A DNA stretch of 64,000 bases, from NCBI GenBank assembly GCA_963719855.1, contig CAVRDK010000001.1:558001-622000 (forward strand), read 5' to 3'. A model generated the notes under the pieces. That model was not told the origin of the DNA, did no database searches, and saw only the letters and a program-made list of their open reading frames with translations. Every line of letters begins with the position of its first letter. Position 1 is the first letter of the stretch. The position numbers and the translations under genes are program-made. Origin of the DNA: CAIQPV01 sp963719855 (GTDB taxonomy: Bacteria > Pseudomonadota > Gammaproteobacteria > Burkholderiales > Gallionellaceae). Below, in pieces: positions 24,626-34,337 of this stretch.

Positions 24626-25291
24626 ATGTTAGATAGCACCACTCAAGCTCATCTATTGCAACTCTACCCGATGTTACGGGAGTTACCTGCGACCCAGCTT
24701 AAGGACTTGCTGTCCAATGCCGCTACCATGCATCTGCCAGCGGGCGCGGTGGTGTTCGACGAGAACCAGCAGTGCCAGGGGTTTCCGTTGTTGCTCTCCG
24801 GCAGCATCCGCGTCATCAAGGCATCGGCCAACGGACGCGAGTTGCAGTTGTACCGTGTCTGCCCAGGCGAAAGCTGTATCCTCACCAGCAGTTGTTTGCT
24901 GGGGCATGCGCAGTACCATGCGCGAGGAATAGTGGAACAGGATGTTGAGTTGGTGGCGCTGCCGCCCTCGGCGTTCAGGACGCTGCTTTCCCAATACGAA
25001 CCATTCCGCGACTATATCTTCAGCCTGTTTTCCGAACGCCTCACCGACTTGATGCAACTGGTCTCCGCCGTCGCCTTCCAGAAACTGGATCAGCGCCTTG
25101 CCGCCTTGCTCATTGCCAAGCCCAGCCCGATACATATCACACATCAGGCATTGGCCGACGAACTCGGTAGCGTGCGCGAAATCGTTAGCCGCCTGTTGAA
25201 GAATTTCGCCGATCAGGGATGGGTCAGGCTGGGGCGTGAGCAGATCGAAATTGTCGAGGTGGCCTCTTTGAAAAAGCTCTGTTCTCTCTAG
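24626..25291 (+). CDS. Crp/Fnr-family transcription regulator
   Basis: 221 residues. Residues about 20-130 form a cyclic-nucleotide-type effector domain (FPLLLSGSIRVIKASANGRE and LYRVCPGESC). The C-terminal winged helix (HITHQALADELGSVREIVSR) binds DNA. The N-terminal four-cysteine cluster of Fnr is absent, so it is not a direct oxygen-sensing [4Fe-4S] Fnr. Residues of the cAMP pocket are not obvious either. The next gene, 96 bp downstream, encodes a class II cytochrome c, a likely target. The signal is unknown. Confidence 0.88.
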   Translation: MLDSTTQAHLLQLYPMLRELPATQLKDLLSNAATMHLPAGAVVFDENQQCQGFPLLLSGSIRVIKASANGRELQLYRVCPGESCILTSSCLLGHAQYHARGIVEQDVELVALPPSAFRTLLSQYEPFRDYIFSLFSERLTDLMQLVSAVAFQKLDQRLAALLIAKPSPIHITHQALADELGSVREIVSRLLKNFADQGWVRLGREQIEIVEVASLKKLCSL

Positions 25292-25387
25292 CGACTCTGT
25301 AACTTTTCTCACAGACCGCTTCCCCTTTTCCTTTTACCCTGCGCCGCCTTGCAAATTTGTTATTAACATCCAACAGGAAGGTAGTCC

Positions 25388-25849
25388 ATGAAATCCAATA
25401 GAATCGCCATATTAGCCATCCTGCTGTGGGTAGCCACCATCGCAGTGTTTGCCTGGTTTTTCATTCGCGGCAATACTGCCGCAGGAACCGATAACCGGAC
25501 TGCCGTTATATTGGGAGCTGGCGAGCGTGATCTTATCCTGTCCGAGATGCGCGGCCTCTTGGCGGGCGTACACGGTATTCTGGAAGGCATCAACCATAAC
25601 GACCCGAAACAAGTTACCCAAGCTGCCCGTGCGGTGGGCATGGGAGCTGCCGCCGATGTCAACCCCGCGTTAATAGCCAAACTGCCGATGCCATTCAAGC
25701 AATTGGGAATGAGCATGCACCGCGAGATGGATGATTTGGCTCAAGCTGCGGAAAGTGGCAAGCCCGCTTCCGAATTGCAGTCCATGCTGAACAATACTTT
25801 ATTGAAATGCATCGCCTGCCATGCTGCTTGGCAGATCAAGGCCAAATAG
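25388..25849 (+). CDS. Membrane-anchored class II (c'-like) cytochrome c
   Basis: 153 residues with one N-terminal membrane segment (AILLWVATIAVFAWFFI) and a periplasmic helical domain. The haem motif CIACH lies at the C-terminus, as in class II cytochromes c (cytochrome c' type). Residues 40-120 are helical and Met/Leu/Ala rich, consistent with a four-helix bundle. Such proteins bind NO or serve electron transfer. The position after a Crp/Fnr regulator suggests control by respiratory state. The signal anchor does not look cleaved. Confidence 0.78.
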   Translation: MKSNRIAILAILLWVATIAVFAWFFIRGNTAAGTDNRTAVILGAGERDLILSEMRGLLAGVHGILEGINHNDPKQVTQAARAVGMGAAADVNPALIAKLPMPFKQLGMSMHREMDDLAQAAESGKPASELQSMLNNTLLKCIACHAAWQIKAK

Positions 25850-25916
25850 GTTGAGTTTTAACCAAGGAGTGTTGTTGGCTAATGAGCGATCATGGCTGAT
25901 GTCAACCGCGCCTCAA

Positions 25917-26558
25917 TCAAAATAGCTCGACGTCGCCGCTCACCGGTTTTCCCTTGATGGATTCGAGGTATTGGGCTTCTTGTGCGGCAATGGTATTGGT
26001 GTGCAAGGAACGTAGCCGCTTGACGCGCACCTTTCCGGTGGCTGGAAAGTAGACCACCATGCGCGGAAAAACGTCCCCGAGATCCTCCGACACCGACTTC
26101 AGCCCTTCAGTCTTTAGATAGTCGTGTACGAAGGTGATGTTACGCATTCCGACATCGCTCATGTTCGACATGATGCGCCCGCCGCCGAAAAGCTTGACCT
26201 CCAGATTCTGCCTCTGTCCACCGTGTTTCAGAATGTCATTAATTAGATGCTCCATGGCAAAATTGCCGTAGCGGGTAGCATCGCTCAGGCTGGTTGATCT
26301 CCAGTTATCCTTGTCCGCCAATGCGGAGGCCGGCAGCATGAAATGGTTCATGCCGCCGATACCTCTGACATGATCGCGGATGCAGGCCGAAATGCAGGAG
26401 CCGAGCGTGGTATAGACTCCCTCGTCGTTCTTCGTGACGTAATATTCGCCGGGCATTAAGCGGGCGGCATAAGTCTCATGGGCATCGTGCCACGCCCGGC
26501 GGATATGCTCGAACCCCGGCAAAGCAAGTGGCGGGTGAAAATCGAGAGGGGCGGCCAT
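25917..26558 (-). CDS. cheD: Chemoreceptor glutamine deamidase CheD
   Basis: 213 residues. CheD deamidates glutamines on chemoreceptors. The catalytic Cys is in TTLGSCISACIRD and the His in GGMNHFMLP, with the conserved KLFGGGRIM nearby. The N-terminal 35 residues and the C-terminal 40 are extensions. No cheB, cheR or receptor gene is in the window; it pairs with an HDOD gene 12 bp upstream, a common association. Confidence 0.93.
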   Translation of the reverse strand: MAAPLDFHPPLALPGFEHIRRAWHDAHETYAARLMPGEYYVTKNDEGVYTTLGSCISACIRDHVRGIGGMNHFMLPASALADKDNWRSTSLSDATRYGNFAMEHLINDILKHGGQRQNLEVKLFGGGRIMSNMSDVGMRNITFVHDYLKTEGLKSVSEDLGDVFPRMVVYFPATGKVRVKRLRSLHTNTIAAQEAQYLESIKGKPVSGDVELF

Positions 26559-26570
26559 AGCTGTCGTTAA

Positions 26571-27431
26571 CTAATTCCCGAGAAAAAGCTTTTTTGCCTC
26601 GATGATTTCTTCCTGCGCTTCGCGTATCGTTGATTCGATAGTCTCTTTAGCGCCCAGACCGGTAATTTCCCAAGCCTGCGGATCAATTGGCTCTACATCG
26701 TTCGTATCCAGCGTATCCACTTCTGCCATCAGCGCCAGAATATTGGCGATATGCACGATTGCAGTTTCACGGGGACAATATTGCGCCTGCAGAATATCGT
26801 GATGGAAGGCGATGCAATCTTGCAGCAACGGCGGCAAGTGCCACTGCCGCGCCAGTTCGCCGCCCACCTGGGCATGGTCGAATCCCATAATTTGACGCTC
26901 GGCCTGGTAAACGGGCAATTCATCTCCGCTGTCCAGCACCAGCAACAACGCTTCCTTGGTTTGTTCGGGCAGACGGTTGAAAATCACCAACTCGCCGATG
27001 TCGTGCAACAACCCTGCGGTAAACAATGCCTCCGGGTCACTCTTGCTCACTCGCTTAGCAAGGATGCGCGCTGTCAGCGCACAATAAAGACTGTGGAGCC
27101 AGAAGTTATCCATAGACACGAGATCGTTGGGTAATCCCGCAAAAGTTCGTGACACGGAAGTAGATAGCGCCAGATTGCGAATCTGGCTGGTGCCAATAAG
27201 CGACACAGCCTTGGAAACTGTTTCGATGGTTGAAGAGAATCCATAGAAAGAGCTGTTGGCAACACGTAACAGACGTACTGTGAAAGAAGGATCCTGGCTC
27301 ACGACTTTGACGATATCTTCGCTTGTACTATCCGGGTCTTCGACCAACTGGTTAATGCGGATAAAAATATCCGGCAACGTAACCAGATCACCCACACCCT
27401 TTACCAGTTCTGCAATATTTGTATTATTCAT
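26571..27431 (-). CDS. HDOD-domain protein
   Basis: 286 residues from ATG 27431; GTG 27449 is an alternative start. HDOD domains are catalytically degenerate HD relatives used as signalling scaffolds. Seen: DPSFTVRLLRVANSSFYGF, SLIGTSQIRNLALSTSV, and FTAGLLHDIGELVIFNRLP, which retains a His-Asp pair. Just upstream of cheD and likely co-transcribed. Probable role in motility or c-di-GMP signalling, by context. Confidence 0.88.
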   Translation of the reverse strand: MNNTNIAELVKGVGDLVTLPDIFIRINQLVEDPDSTSEDIVKVVSQDPSFTVRLLRVANSSFYGFSSTIETVSKAVSLIGTSQIRNLALSTSVSRTFAGLPNDLVSMDNFWLHSLYCALTARILAKRVSKSDPEALFTAGLLHDIGELVIFNRLPEQTKEALLLVLDSGDELPVYQAERQIMGFDHAQVGGELARQWHLPPLLQDCIAFHHDILQAQYCPRETAIVHIANILALMAEVDTLDTNDVEPIDPQAWEITGLGAKETIESTIREAQEEIIEAKKLFLGN

Positions 27432-27586
27432 AAGGTAGTACCTTGGCACGTCACGTGGGGTTTAGTCAACAAGGATATACCTATGAGCAAGGTAGTTGCC
27501 CCTCATCCCTGCATCGAGACAGACAGATGTTTTCGAAAAGCGCAAACTTCCGCTCCCGTCCTACGCATTGAACTCCAAAACCTTAG

Positions 27587-28657
27587 TTACATATACGAAT
27601 CGAAGATATCGCAAAACGATTGGTGATTTTGCCTGAAGGCTGCAAGAATAACCGGGTCAAAATGTTCAGGATGGGTGCGACCATCGCCGCGCGTTATGAT
27701 ATTCATGGCCTTCAGATGGTCGAATGCGGTCTTGTAGGGCCGCTTGCTGCGAAGGGCATCGTAAATATCGCAAATATTCATAATGCGCGCCGACAGTGGG
27801 ATACCCTCACCCTGCTTGCCATTCGGATAACCCCCGCCGTCCCAGCGCTCATGGTGATTGAGCGCAATTTCGGCACCCATCTTGAGATAAGGTGAATTGC
27901 TGTTGCCGAGAATCCTTGCGCCCATCGAGCTGTGCCCCTTCATGATTTCCCACTCATCTTTCGTGAAGCCGCCCGGCTTGAGAAGGACATAATCAGGGAT
28001 GCCTAATTTCCCTATGTCGTGCATTGGGCTCGCGACGAATATCTTGTCAACGAACGCTTCATCCAGGCCGAGCATCCTGGCAAGATCACGGCAGTAATGG
28101 CTGATGCGTTGCAAGTGAGCGCCTGTGTCTTCATCTTTGTATTCCGCCGCGCGCATCATCGTGAAAATGGTTTCCAGATAGCTTTCCTTAAGTTCGGCAA
28201 GGCCTTCCTGCACCCGTTGTTCCAGCACGTCGTTGTGATTGTGCAATTCATTGTGCAACAGGCGCACTTCCAGCATGTTGTTAACGCGCGCCAGCACCTC
28301 GGCCAAATCAAACGGCAAACTGATGAAATCCTTCGCGCCAGCTTGAAATGCGCGCAGCTTGTAATCCGGGTAAGCGGTCATCACGAGGACGGGAATGTAG
28401 CCACCAGGTTCAATTTCCTTGAGTCCCTCCATCACCTGAAACCCATCCATGTCAGGCATCAGAAGGTCGAGCAGGATAAGGTCGTAGCGATTCCTGCGAT
28501 GAAGCTCGCAGACTTCAAGCGAGTTCATCGTCGATGTGACTGAAATATAGCCTGCCGAGATCAGCATTCGCGTGAGCAAATGAACATTAGACCCCAGATC
28601 GTCAACGATCAGAATTTTGGAACTAAGGATGATGGGATTGCTGTTGGACATGGTCAT
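27587..28657 (-). CDS. Response regulator with HD-GYP c-di-GMP phosphodiesterase domain (RpfG-like)
   Basis: 356 residues. The N-terminal receiver has KILIVDD, the phospho-Asp in LILLDLLMPDMDGF and the Lys in GAKDFISLPFD. A coiled linker (HNDVLEQRVQEGLAELKES) leads to an HD-GYP domain with HDIGKLGIP and HHERWDGGGYP, all metal-binding residues visible. It would degrade c-di-GMP in response to phosphorylation. The start is ATG 28657 or 28651, after AGAGGAA. Its start overlaps the stop of a receiver fragment (28654), and no histidine kinase is adjacent. Confidence 0.93.
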   Translation of the reverse strand: MTMSNSNPIILSSKILIVDDLGSNVHLLTRMLISAGYISVTSTMNSLEVCELHRRNRYDLILLDLLMPDMDGFQVMEGLKEIEPGGYIPVLVMTAYPDYKLRAFQAGAKDFISLPFDLAEVLARVNNMLEVRLLHNELHNHNDVLEQRVQEGLAELKESYLETIFTMMRAAEYKDEDTGAHLQRISHYCRDLARMLGLDEAFVDKIFVASPMHDIGKLGIPDYVLLKPGGFTKDEWEIMKGHSSMGARILGNSNSPYLKMGAEIALNHHERWDGGGYPNGKQGEGIPLSARIMNICDIYDALRSKRPYKTAFDHLKAMNIITRGDGRTHPEHFDPVILAAFRQNHQSFCDIFDSYM

Positions 28658-28848
28658 TTCCTCTGACCGTTCATACCGGGCATATCGATGTCCATCAGGA
28701 TCACATTTTGCAAGTATGCGCGCGCAATCTCGATGCCGCTATATCTGTTCGCAGCAGTCCGCAGGCTAATATAGGGGTAGCGCGCGATGATTTGCTTGAC
28801 AAGTTCCAGTGGGAAAATGGAATCCGTGGATGAATTTTGAGTAGCCAT
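28654..28848 (-). pseudogene. Receiver-domain remnant
   Basis: 64 residues. LELVKQIIARYPYISLRTAA and YLQNVILMDIDMPGMNG are the middle of a response-regulator receiver, including the phospho-acceptor Asp. The N-terminal acidic pocket and everything after the MPGMNG loop are missing. The original was probably the receiver of a larger kinase or regulator that fed the HD-GYP gene. An in-frame start (MATQNSS) exists, so a short peptide may still be made and could aid coupling to the downstream gene. Confidence 0.75.
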
Positions 28849-29017
28849 GTTTCATCATGGGGATTAAACCTGCCGCTCTCCGTGCGTTACCGCACATTGA
28901 GGAAAAACAAAGTAGCCAAGTAACACTTCCAGCACGTTGCGAACATTGAGTTCAATTCTTTGTGGCGCAACAGGCAAGCTGGCGTAAAATGCGCGCTCCT
29001 TGTTTTCAGTTTGAGCC

Positions 29018-30412
29018 ATGACCATACGTACTCGTTTCGCGCCCAGTCCTACGGGTTATCTGCATATCGGCGGCGCCCGCACGGCGCTGTTTTCATGGGC
29101 CTATGCCCGCAAGCATGGCGGTACTTTCATCCTGCGCATCGAAGATACCGACGTGGAACGCTCTACGCCCGAGGCGGTGCAGGCCATTCTGGATGGCATG
29201 GCTTGGCTTGATCTGGCTTACGACGAAGGCCCGTTCTACCAGATGCAGCGCATGGAGCGCTACAAGATAGTGATCCGGCAGATGCTGGATGAGGGCACGG
29301 CTTATTATTGCTACACCTCCTCGGCGGAGTTGGAGACAATACGCGAGACGCAACGCGCGCGCGGCGAGAAGCCGCGCTACGATGGCCGCTGGCGTCCTGA
29401 GCCCGGCAAGGTACTGCCCTCCCCTCCTGCTGATGTAAAGCCGGTGGTGCGCTTCAAGAATCCCGCCCAAGGCTCGGTGATGTGGAAGGATCTGGTGAAG
29501 GGCGTTATCGAATTTGACAACGGCGAGTTGGATGACCTCATCATCGCGCGCGCCGATGGCACGCCCACCTATAATTTCTGCGTGGTGGTAGACGACTGGG
29601 ACATGGGCATTACGCACGTGATACGCGGCGATGACCATGTCAATAATACACCGCGCCAAATTAACATACTCAAGGCGCTCGGCGCGACAGTGCCGCAGTA
29701 TGCGCACCTGTCCATGATCCTCGGCGACGACGGCACTAAACTCTCCAAACGCCACGGCGCGGTCAGCGTGATGCAATACGATGAGGATGGCTACCTGCCG
29801 GAGGCGGTGATCAATTACCTGGCGCGCTTGGGATGGTCGCACGGCGACGAAGAAATTTTTTCGGTGGAGCAATTCTGCTCATGGTTCGATCTCGACCACA
29901 TTACGCCGTCCGCCGCGCAGTTCAACACCGAGAAATTGAATTGGGTCAACCAGCATTATTTGAAGCAGGCAGACAATGCGCGTCTCGCCGCGCTGGTGCA
30001 TCCGCGCTTGGCAGCGCGCGGTGTGACGGTGAGCGACGCACCTGCGCTGGAATCCATCGTGGCGCTTTACAAAGAGCGTGTGGCTACGCTCAATGAATTG
30101 GCCGATGCCGCTGAAGCGTTTTATATCGACCTGCATCCCGCCAAGGAATTGCTGGATGCGCAACTCTCCCCTGAAGCGATACCCGCCTTGCGTGAATTGG
30201 CGGAACGTTTCAAGGAAGTATCGTGGGAAGCACCGGCAGTCAGCGCGGCCATCAAGGAAATAATCGGCAAACATGGTTTGAAAATGCCCAAGCTGGCTAT
30301 GCCGTTGCGCGTGATGTTGGTCGGACAAACGCACACCCCTTCGGTAGATGCTGTGGTGGCGCTTTTCCCGCGCGAAACCGTATTGACGCGCATGGCGCGA
30401 AATCTCCCGTAA
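29018..30412 (+). CDS. gltX: Glutamyl-tRNA synthetase
   Basis: 464 residues, class I synthetase. The HIGH signature is SPTGYLHIGGAR at residue 9 and the KMSKS signature is KLSKRHG near residue 244. The C-terminal anticodon-binding helical domain follows. No zinc-binding cysteine cluster is evident in the connecting region. It charges tRNA-Glu. It stands alone; the upstream 170 bp should hold its promoter. Confidence 0.96.
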   Translation: MTIRTRFAPSPTGYLHIGGARTALFSWAYARKHGGTFILRIEDTDVERSTPEAVQAILDGMAWLDLAYDEGPFYQMQRMERYKIVIRQMLDEGTAYYCYTSSAELETIRETQRARGEKPRYDGRWRPEPGKVLPSPPADVKPVVRFKNPAQGSVMWKDLVKGVIEFDNGELDDLIIARADGTPTYNFCVVVDDWDMGITHVIRGDDHVNNTPRQINILKALGATVPQYAHLSMILGDDGTKLSKRHGAVSVMQYDEDGYLPEAVINYLARLGWSHGDEEIFSVEQFCSWFDLDHITPSAAQFNTEKLNWVNQHYLKQADNARLAALVHPRLAARGVTVSDAPALESIVALYKERVATLNELADAAEAFYIDLHPAKELLDAQLSPEAIPALRELAERFKEVSWEAPAVSAAIKEIIGKHGLKMPKLAMPLRVMLVGQTHTPSVDAVVALFPRETVLTRMARNLP

Positions 30413-30544
30413 CTTTGCTGTCAACGCCAAATAGAAATGCCCGCTTTACCCTGTTTTTCCCTTACTGCAAAGGCTGGAGGGTACTCTCGATGGACAGTTG
30501 AACGGCATGTCGCTCGGCGAGTTTTTCGTTAGCAAGGAGCAACC

Positions 30545-31069
30545 ATGGCCACGACTGAAAATACCAAACAAACCGCCTACCTCTCCGGTGGATGTTTCTG
30601 GGGCATGGAAGATCTGGTACATCTGATTCCTGGCGTGCTGGAAACAGAAGTCGGCTATACCGGCGGCGACACGCCGGATGCGCGCTACGAGCAAGTGAAG
30701 ACCGGCAACACCGGCCATGCCGAATCGCTGAAAATCGTGTTCGATCCCCAACAGCTCAGCTACCGCCACCTGCTGTTCGAATTCTTCCGTATGCACAACC
30801 CGACCACGCGCAACCAGCAAGGCAACGACATCGGCACGCAATACCGCTCAGCTATTTTTTACTTGAGCGAAGAACAAAAACACACCGCCGAGGAAGTCAT
30901 TAAAGCTGTGGATGCATCCGGCGACTGGGGCGCCAAGCTTGTCACCGAAGTCGTGCTGTTCAGAGAATTTTATCGAGCCGAAGAATACCACCAGAAGTAT
31001 CTGGTCAAGCATCCGCATGGCTACACCTGTCACTTTATGAGGCGGATGGGGTTAGGTGAGGGGAAATAG
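30545..31069 (+). CDS. msrA: Peptide methionine-S-sulfoxide reductase MsrA
   Basis: 174 residues from ATG 30545 behind AAGGAGC. The catalytic motif is GGCFWGMEDL near residue 16. Other conserved stretches are VGYTGGDTPDARYEQV, GHAESLKIVFDP and DIGTQYRSAIF. It repairs the S-epimer of oxidised methionine. The C-terminus is short, with one further Cys in GYTCHFMRRMG that may resolve the sulfenic acid. Confidence 0.95.
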   Translation: MATTENTKQTAYLSGGCFWGMEDLVHLIPGVLETEVGYTGGDTPDARYEQVKTGNTGHAESLKIVFDPQQLSYRHLLFEFFRMHNPTTRNQQGNDIGTQYRSAIFYLSEEQKHTAEEVIKAVDASGDWGAKLVTEVVLFREFYRAEEYHQKYLVKHPHGYTCHFMRRMGLGEGK

Positions 31070-31146
31070 CATCCGGCAGCATTCACCATGCAGTTTTGCG
31101 CCGCTCCAGTTATCATGTCGTCATTCGGCAATATGAAAGCAAAGCG

Positions 31147-32034
31147 ATGTACAAAACCATAGATGATTTTGTTGGCAATACCCCCTTAGCCAAACTCAAG
31201 CGCATACCCGGCAACAGCAGCAACGTGATTCTCGCCAAGCTGGAGGGCAACAATCCCGCCGGTTCGGTGAAAGACCGTCCGGCACTCGCGATGATCACCC
31301 ATGCCGAGGCGCGCGGCGACATCAAACCGGGTGATACCTTGATCGAGGCGACCAGCGGCAACACCGGCATTGCGCTGGCGATGGCGGCGGCGATGCGCGG
31401 TTACAAGATGATATTGGTGATGCCGGAAAACCAGAGCGTGGAACGTTGCCAGACCATGCGCGCGTTCGGTGCGGAACTGGTGCTGACGGCTAAGGCGGGC
31501 AGTATGGAATTGGCACGCGACACGGCGGACAAGCTGCATGACCAGGGGCGCGGCATGGTTCTTAATCAGTTCGCCAACCCCGACAATCCGCGATCGCATT
31601 ACGAAAGCACTGCGCCGGAAATTTGGCGCGACACGCAGGGCCGCATCACCCACTTCGTCAGCAGCATGGGCACCACCGGCACCATCATGGGGTGCTCGCG
31701 TTATTTCAAGGAAAAAAACCCCAACATCCAGATCATCGGCGCGCAGCCGGAAGACGGCGCGCAAATACCCGGCATCCGCAAATGGACGCAGGAATACATG
31801 CCCGAGATTTACGATCCCAAGCAAGTGGACAGGCTGGAGAACGTCAGCCAGCAGGAAGCGGAAGAAATGACCCGCCGCCTGGCGCGCGAAGAAGGCATCT
31901 TCTGCGGCATCTCCTCCGGCGGTGCATTGGCCGTGGCATTGCGCGTTTCGCGTCAGGTCGAAAATGCGACCATCGTGTTCATCGTGTGCGACCGAGGGGA
32001 TCGCTATTTGAGTACGGGGGTGTTCCCGGCGTAA
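31147..32034 (+). CDS. cysM: Cysteine synthase B
   Basis: 295 residues from ATG 31147 (MYKTIDDFVGNTPL). A PLP-dependent enzyme making cysteine from O-acetylserine and sulfide or thiosulfate. The PLP lysine is in NPAGSVKDRPA, the substrate loop in EATSGNTGIALAMAAA, and the phosphate-binding loop in SSMGTTGTIMG. The CysM-type loop RKWTQEYMPEIYD is present. The longer upstream start (31096) lacks conservation. A long repeat-filled spacer follows. Confidence 0.94.
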   Translation: MYKTIDDFVGNTPLAKLKRIPGNSSNVILAKLEGNNPAGSVKDRPALAMITHAEARGDIKPGDTLIEATSGNTGIALAMAAAMRGYKMILVMPENQSVERCQTMRAFGAELVLTAKAGSMELARDTADKLHDQGRGMVLNQFANPDNPRSHYESTAPEIWRDTQGRITHFVSSMGTTGTIMGCSRYFKEKNPNIQIIGAQPEDGAQIPGIRKWTQEYMPEIYDPKQVDRLENVSQQEAEEMTRRLAREEGIFCGISSGGALAVALRVSRQVENATIVFIVCDRGDRYLSTGVFPA

Positions 32035-32142
32035 TGGGTGGTTGTTTATCGGCAACGTTATTCCATTTTCGTATCAAACGTGCATTTTTGTAGGGCGAAG
32101 CCCGACCTACGAATTGTTTTTCCTATTGAAGTAGAAATGGAG

Positions 32143-32442
32143 TTAAATTACCCCCGGCAAAGCTGGGGGTTTATTAGGTCACCCCCTCAAAGGGGCCAAT
32201 AAAACCATGCGCCGCCTGAAGGCGACAGGTTTCCGCTCCTTCCCTCTATCAGGGGGAAGGCTGGGATGGGGGTACAAACTCTTGACTGCACTCATGCTTG
32301 AATTCTACCCCCACCCTAACCCTCCCCCTGCAAGGGGGAGGGAATAATGTAGCCAACTTTTAACTTTGCTTTTTATGACCGCCGGAACGGTCAAACCTAA
32401 CTGAGTCGCCCGACAAAGCCGGAGGTTTACCCAACTGAATTA
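32143..32442. repeat. 300-bp multi-hairpin dispersed repeat, copy A
   Basis: A 300-bp stretch built of consecutive hairpins: CCCCCGGC-AAA-GCTGGGGG; CCCCT-CAA-AGGGG; GCCGCC-TGAA-GGCG; CTTCCC..GGGGAAG; a long stem GGGATGGGGGTA..TACCCCCACCC; CCCTCCCCC-TGCAA-GGGGGAGGG; TGACCG-CCGGAA-CGGTCA; and a final CCGACAAAGCCGG type. It matches copy B (36009-36308) from end to end with the same length. The region from 32035 to 32142 holds only a small GTAGG..CCTAC hairpin. Confidence 0.85.
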
Positions 32443-32556
32443 GACATAGTGTTTCCAACGCGCATGATTGCCAAGTAGTGGCTATTTGGCGTAAGGTTTC
32501 TGCTGGACGAAGTGAGGTTACGAATAAAGCAAAAACTCGCCGTTGGTAAATTTATC

Positions 32557-32584
32557 TTGCTTTCCAAATTTATCTGCATATAAT
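32557..32584 (+). promoter_or_regulatory. Predicted promoter of the DEAD-box helicase gene
   Basis: TTGCTT (32557-32562), a 16-bp spacer and a perfect TATAAT (32579-32584). It implies a leader of about 200 nt before GTG 32793, as seen for cold-inducible RNA helicases. The leader ends with a small GTGG..CCAC hairpin near 32742-32760. Confidence 0.65.
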
Positions 32585-32792
32585 GCGCGCCTCGCTGCAA
32601 TGTACCTGCAGCGTTGGTTCATCGTTTCCTGACCTCCAGCGTTCCCATGTAAAGCAACAATATTGGGCGCACTCTTGCTGTTCACCGGTTAGCGACGATG
32701 TATTTGCGCCGGTAGAGGCTATCCCCTACTGAATTTTATTGTGTGGTTTTTCAAGCCACGCATGCGCCATGTTTTATTTTTAAGGAATAACC

Positions 32793-34299
32793 GTGTCTAT
32801 TGAAAACACAACAACTGAATCCATTGCAGCTGGTATACCGGCTACAACCGTAACTTTTGCCACCCTCGGCCTGAATCCGTTGATTCTCAAAGCCGTGGAA
32901 GAATCCGGCTATACCGTGCCCACGCCGATTCAGGCGCAAGCAATCCCCGAAGTTCTGGCCGGGCATGACCTGATGGCCTCCGCCCAAACCGGCACCGGCA
33001 AGACTGCCGCCTTTATCCTGCCCGCGCTCAACCGCATCGCCAGCCTCCGCCGTGCGTAGCAAAGGTCCGCGCGTATTGGTGCTGACCCCGACGCGCGAAC
33101 TGGCACAGCAGGTTTCTGAAGCCGCCACGAAATACGGCAAGAACATGCGCCTGAAAGTGGTGAGCATTCTGGGCGGCATGCCCTACCCGCTGCAAAATAA
33201 ATTGCTGTCCAGTCCAGTAGATATTCTGGTGGCCACGCCGGGTCGTTTGATCGATCATATCGAGCGCGGTCGCATTGATTTTTCGCGCTTGGAAATGCTG
33301 ATACTGGACGAAGCTGACCGCATGCTGGACATGGGCTTTATCGACGACGTCGAGCGCATCGCCGCCGCCACTCCGGCCACGCGCCAGACGCTGTTGTTCT
33401 CCGCTACGCTGGATGGCGTGATCGGCAACCTGGCACAACGCCTGCTTAAATCGCCCAAGCGCATCAGCGTCGCGGCTTCGCAAGCACGCCACGAAAACAT
33501 CGAGCAGCGCCTGATGTATGTGGACGACATGGCGCACAAGAACCGCTTGCTCGATCACCTGTTGCGCGATACGGAAATGAACCAGGCATTGGTATTCACC
33601 GCCACCAAACGTGATGCCGATGCACTGGCCGACGGTCTGCTGGCCCAAGGCCATTCTGCCGCAGCACTGCATGGCGACATGAACCAGCGCGAACGCAACC
33701 GTACGCTGAACAATTTGCGCCGTGGGCAGGTTCGTATTCTGGTTGCCACCGATGTAGCTGCGCGCGGCATCGATGTGGCGGGCATTTCGCACGTGATCAA
33801 CTTCGACCTGCCCAAGTTCGCCGAAGATTATGTACACCGCATTGGCCGCACCGGTCGCGCCGGAGCTTCCGGCATCGCCGTGTCGTTCGCCTCCAGCCGC
33901 GACGCAGTGAACCTGCACAAGATCGAACGTTATACCGGCCAGAGCATCACCGCCCACACCGTTGCAGGTATGGAGCCGAAGTTCAAACCGCGTTCGAATT
34001 CCGCCGGCCCGCGCGGAAACTCCAGCCCACGTGGAAAGCCGGGTGGTTTCGGACGACATACAGCCCCCGATAGCCGCCACGGTTTCCCGCCACGGGATGA
34101 CCGCAATGGCAACAGCGCACGTCGCGAAGGGCAAACGCACAATCGTTTCGGCGACAATGCCCAACGCCGTACTCCCAACACCCGCATTGGCGCCACCACC
34201 CCTGGCAATACGACGGGTACGGCAGGTGGCCAACGCCGTCCGGCCAGCAGCTTCTCGCTTGGGCGTGGGCATAACGGCAACACTAACGGCAATCGTTAG
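32793..34299 (+). pseudogene. rhlE: RhlE-like DEAD-box RNA helicase, one frameshift
   Basis: ATP-dependent RNA helicase. The N-terminal part (Q motif PTPIQAQAIPE, Walker A SAQTGTGKT) starts at GTG 32793 after AAGGAA and reaches a stop at 33057-33059. The rest continues in the +1 frame: VLTPTRELAQQ, VATPGRLIDH, LDEADRMLDMG, FSATLD, VATDVAARGIDV and HRIGRTGRAGA, all intact, then a Gly/Arg/Asn-rich tail. The switch point lies at about 33030-33050. Joined they give about 500 residues, normal for RhlE. One extra base or two lost ones would explain it; a sequencing error is quite possible. A terminator follows. Confidence 0.88.
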
Positions 34300-34337
34300 G
34301 TTAAACGCTCTACGGGAGTAATACTCTCGTGGTTCCC

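Noticed and set aside
32035..32792. CRISPR array in the repeat-rich spacer
   Set aside because: The repeats are hairpins of differing sequence without constant direct repeats or spacers, and no cas gene is present.
33028..34272. Minus-strand 414-residue frame
   Set aside because: Antisense to the DEAD-box helicase motifs; GC-driven shadow frame.
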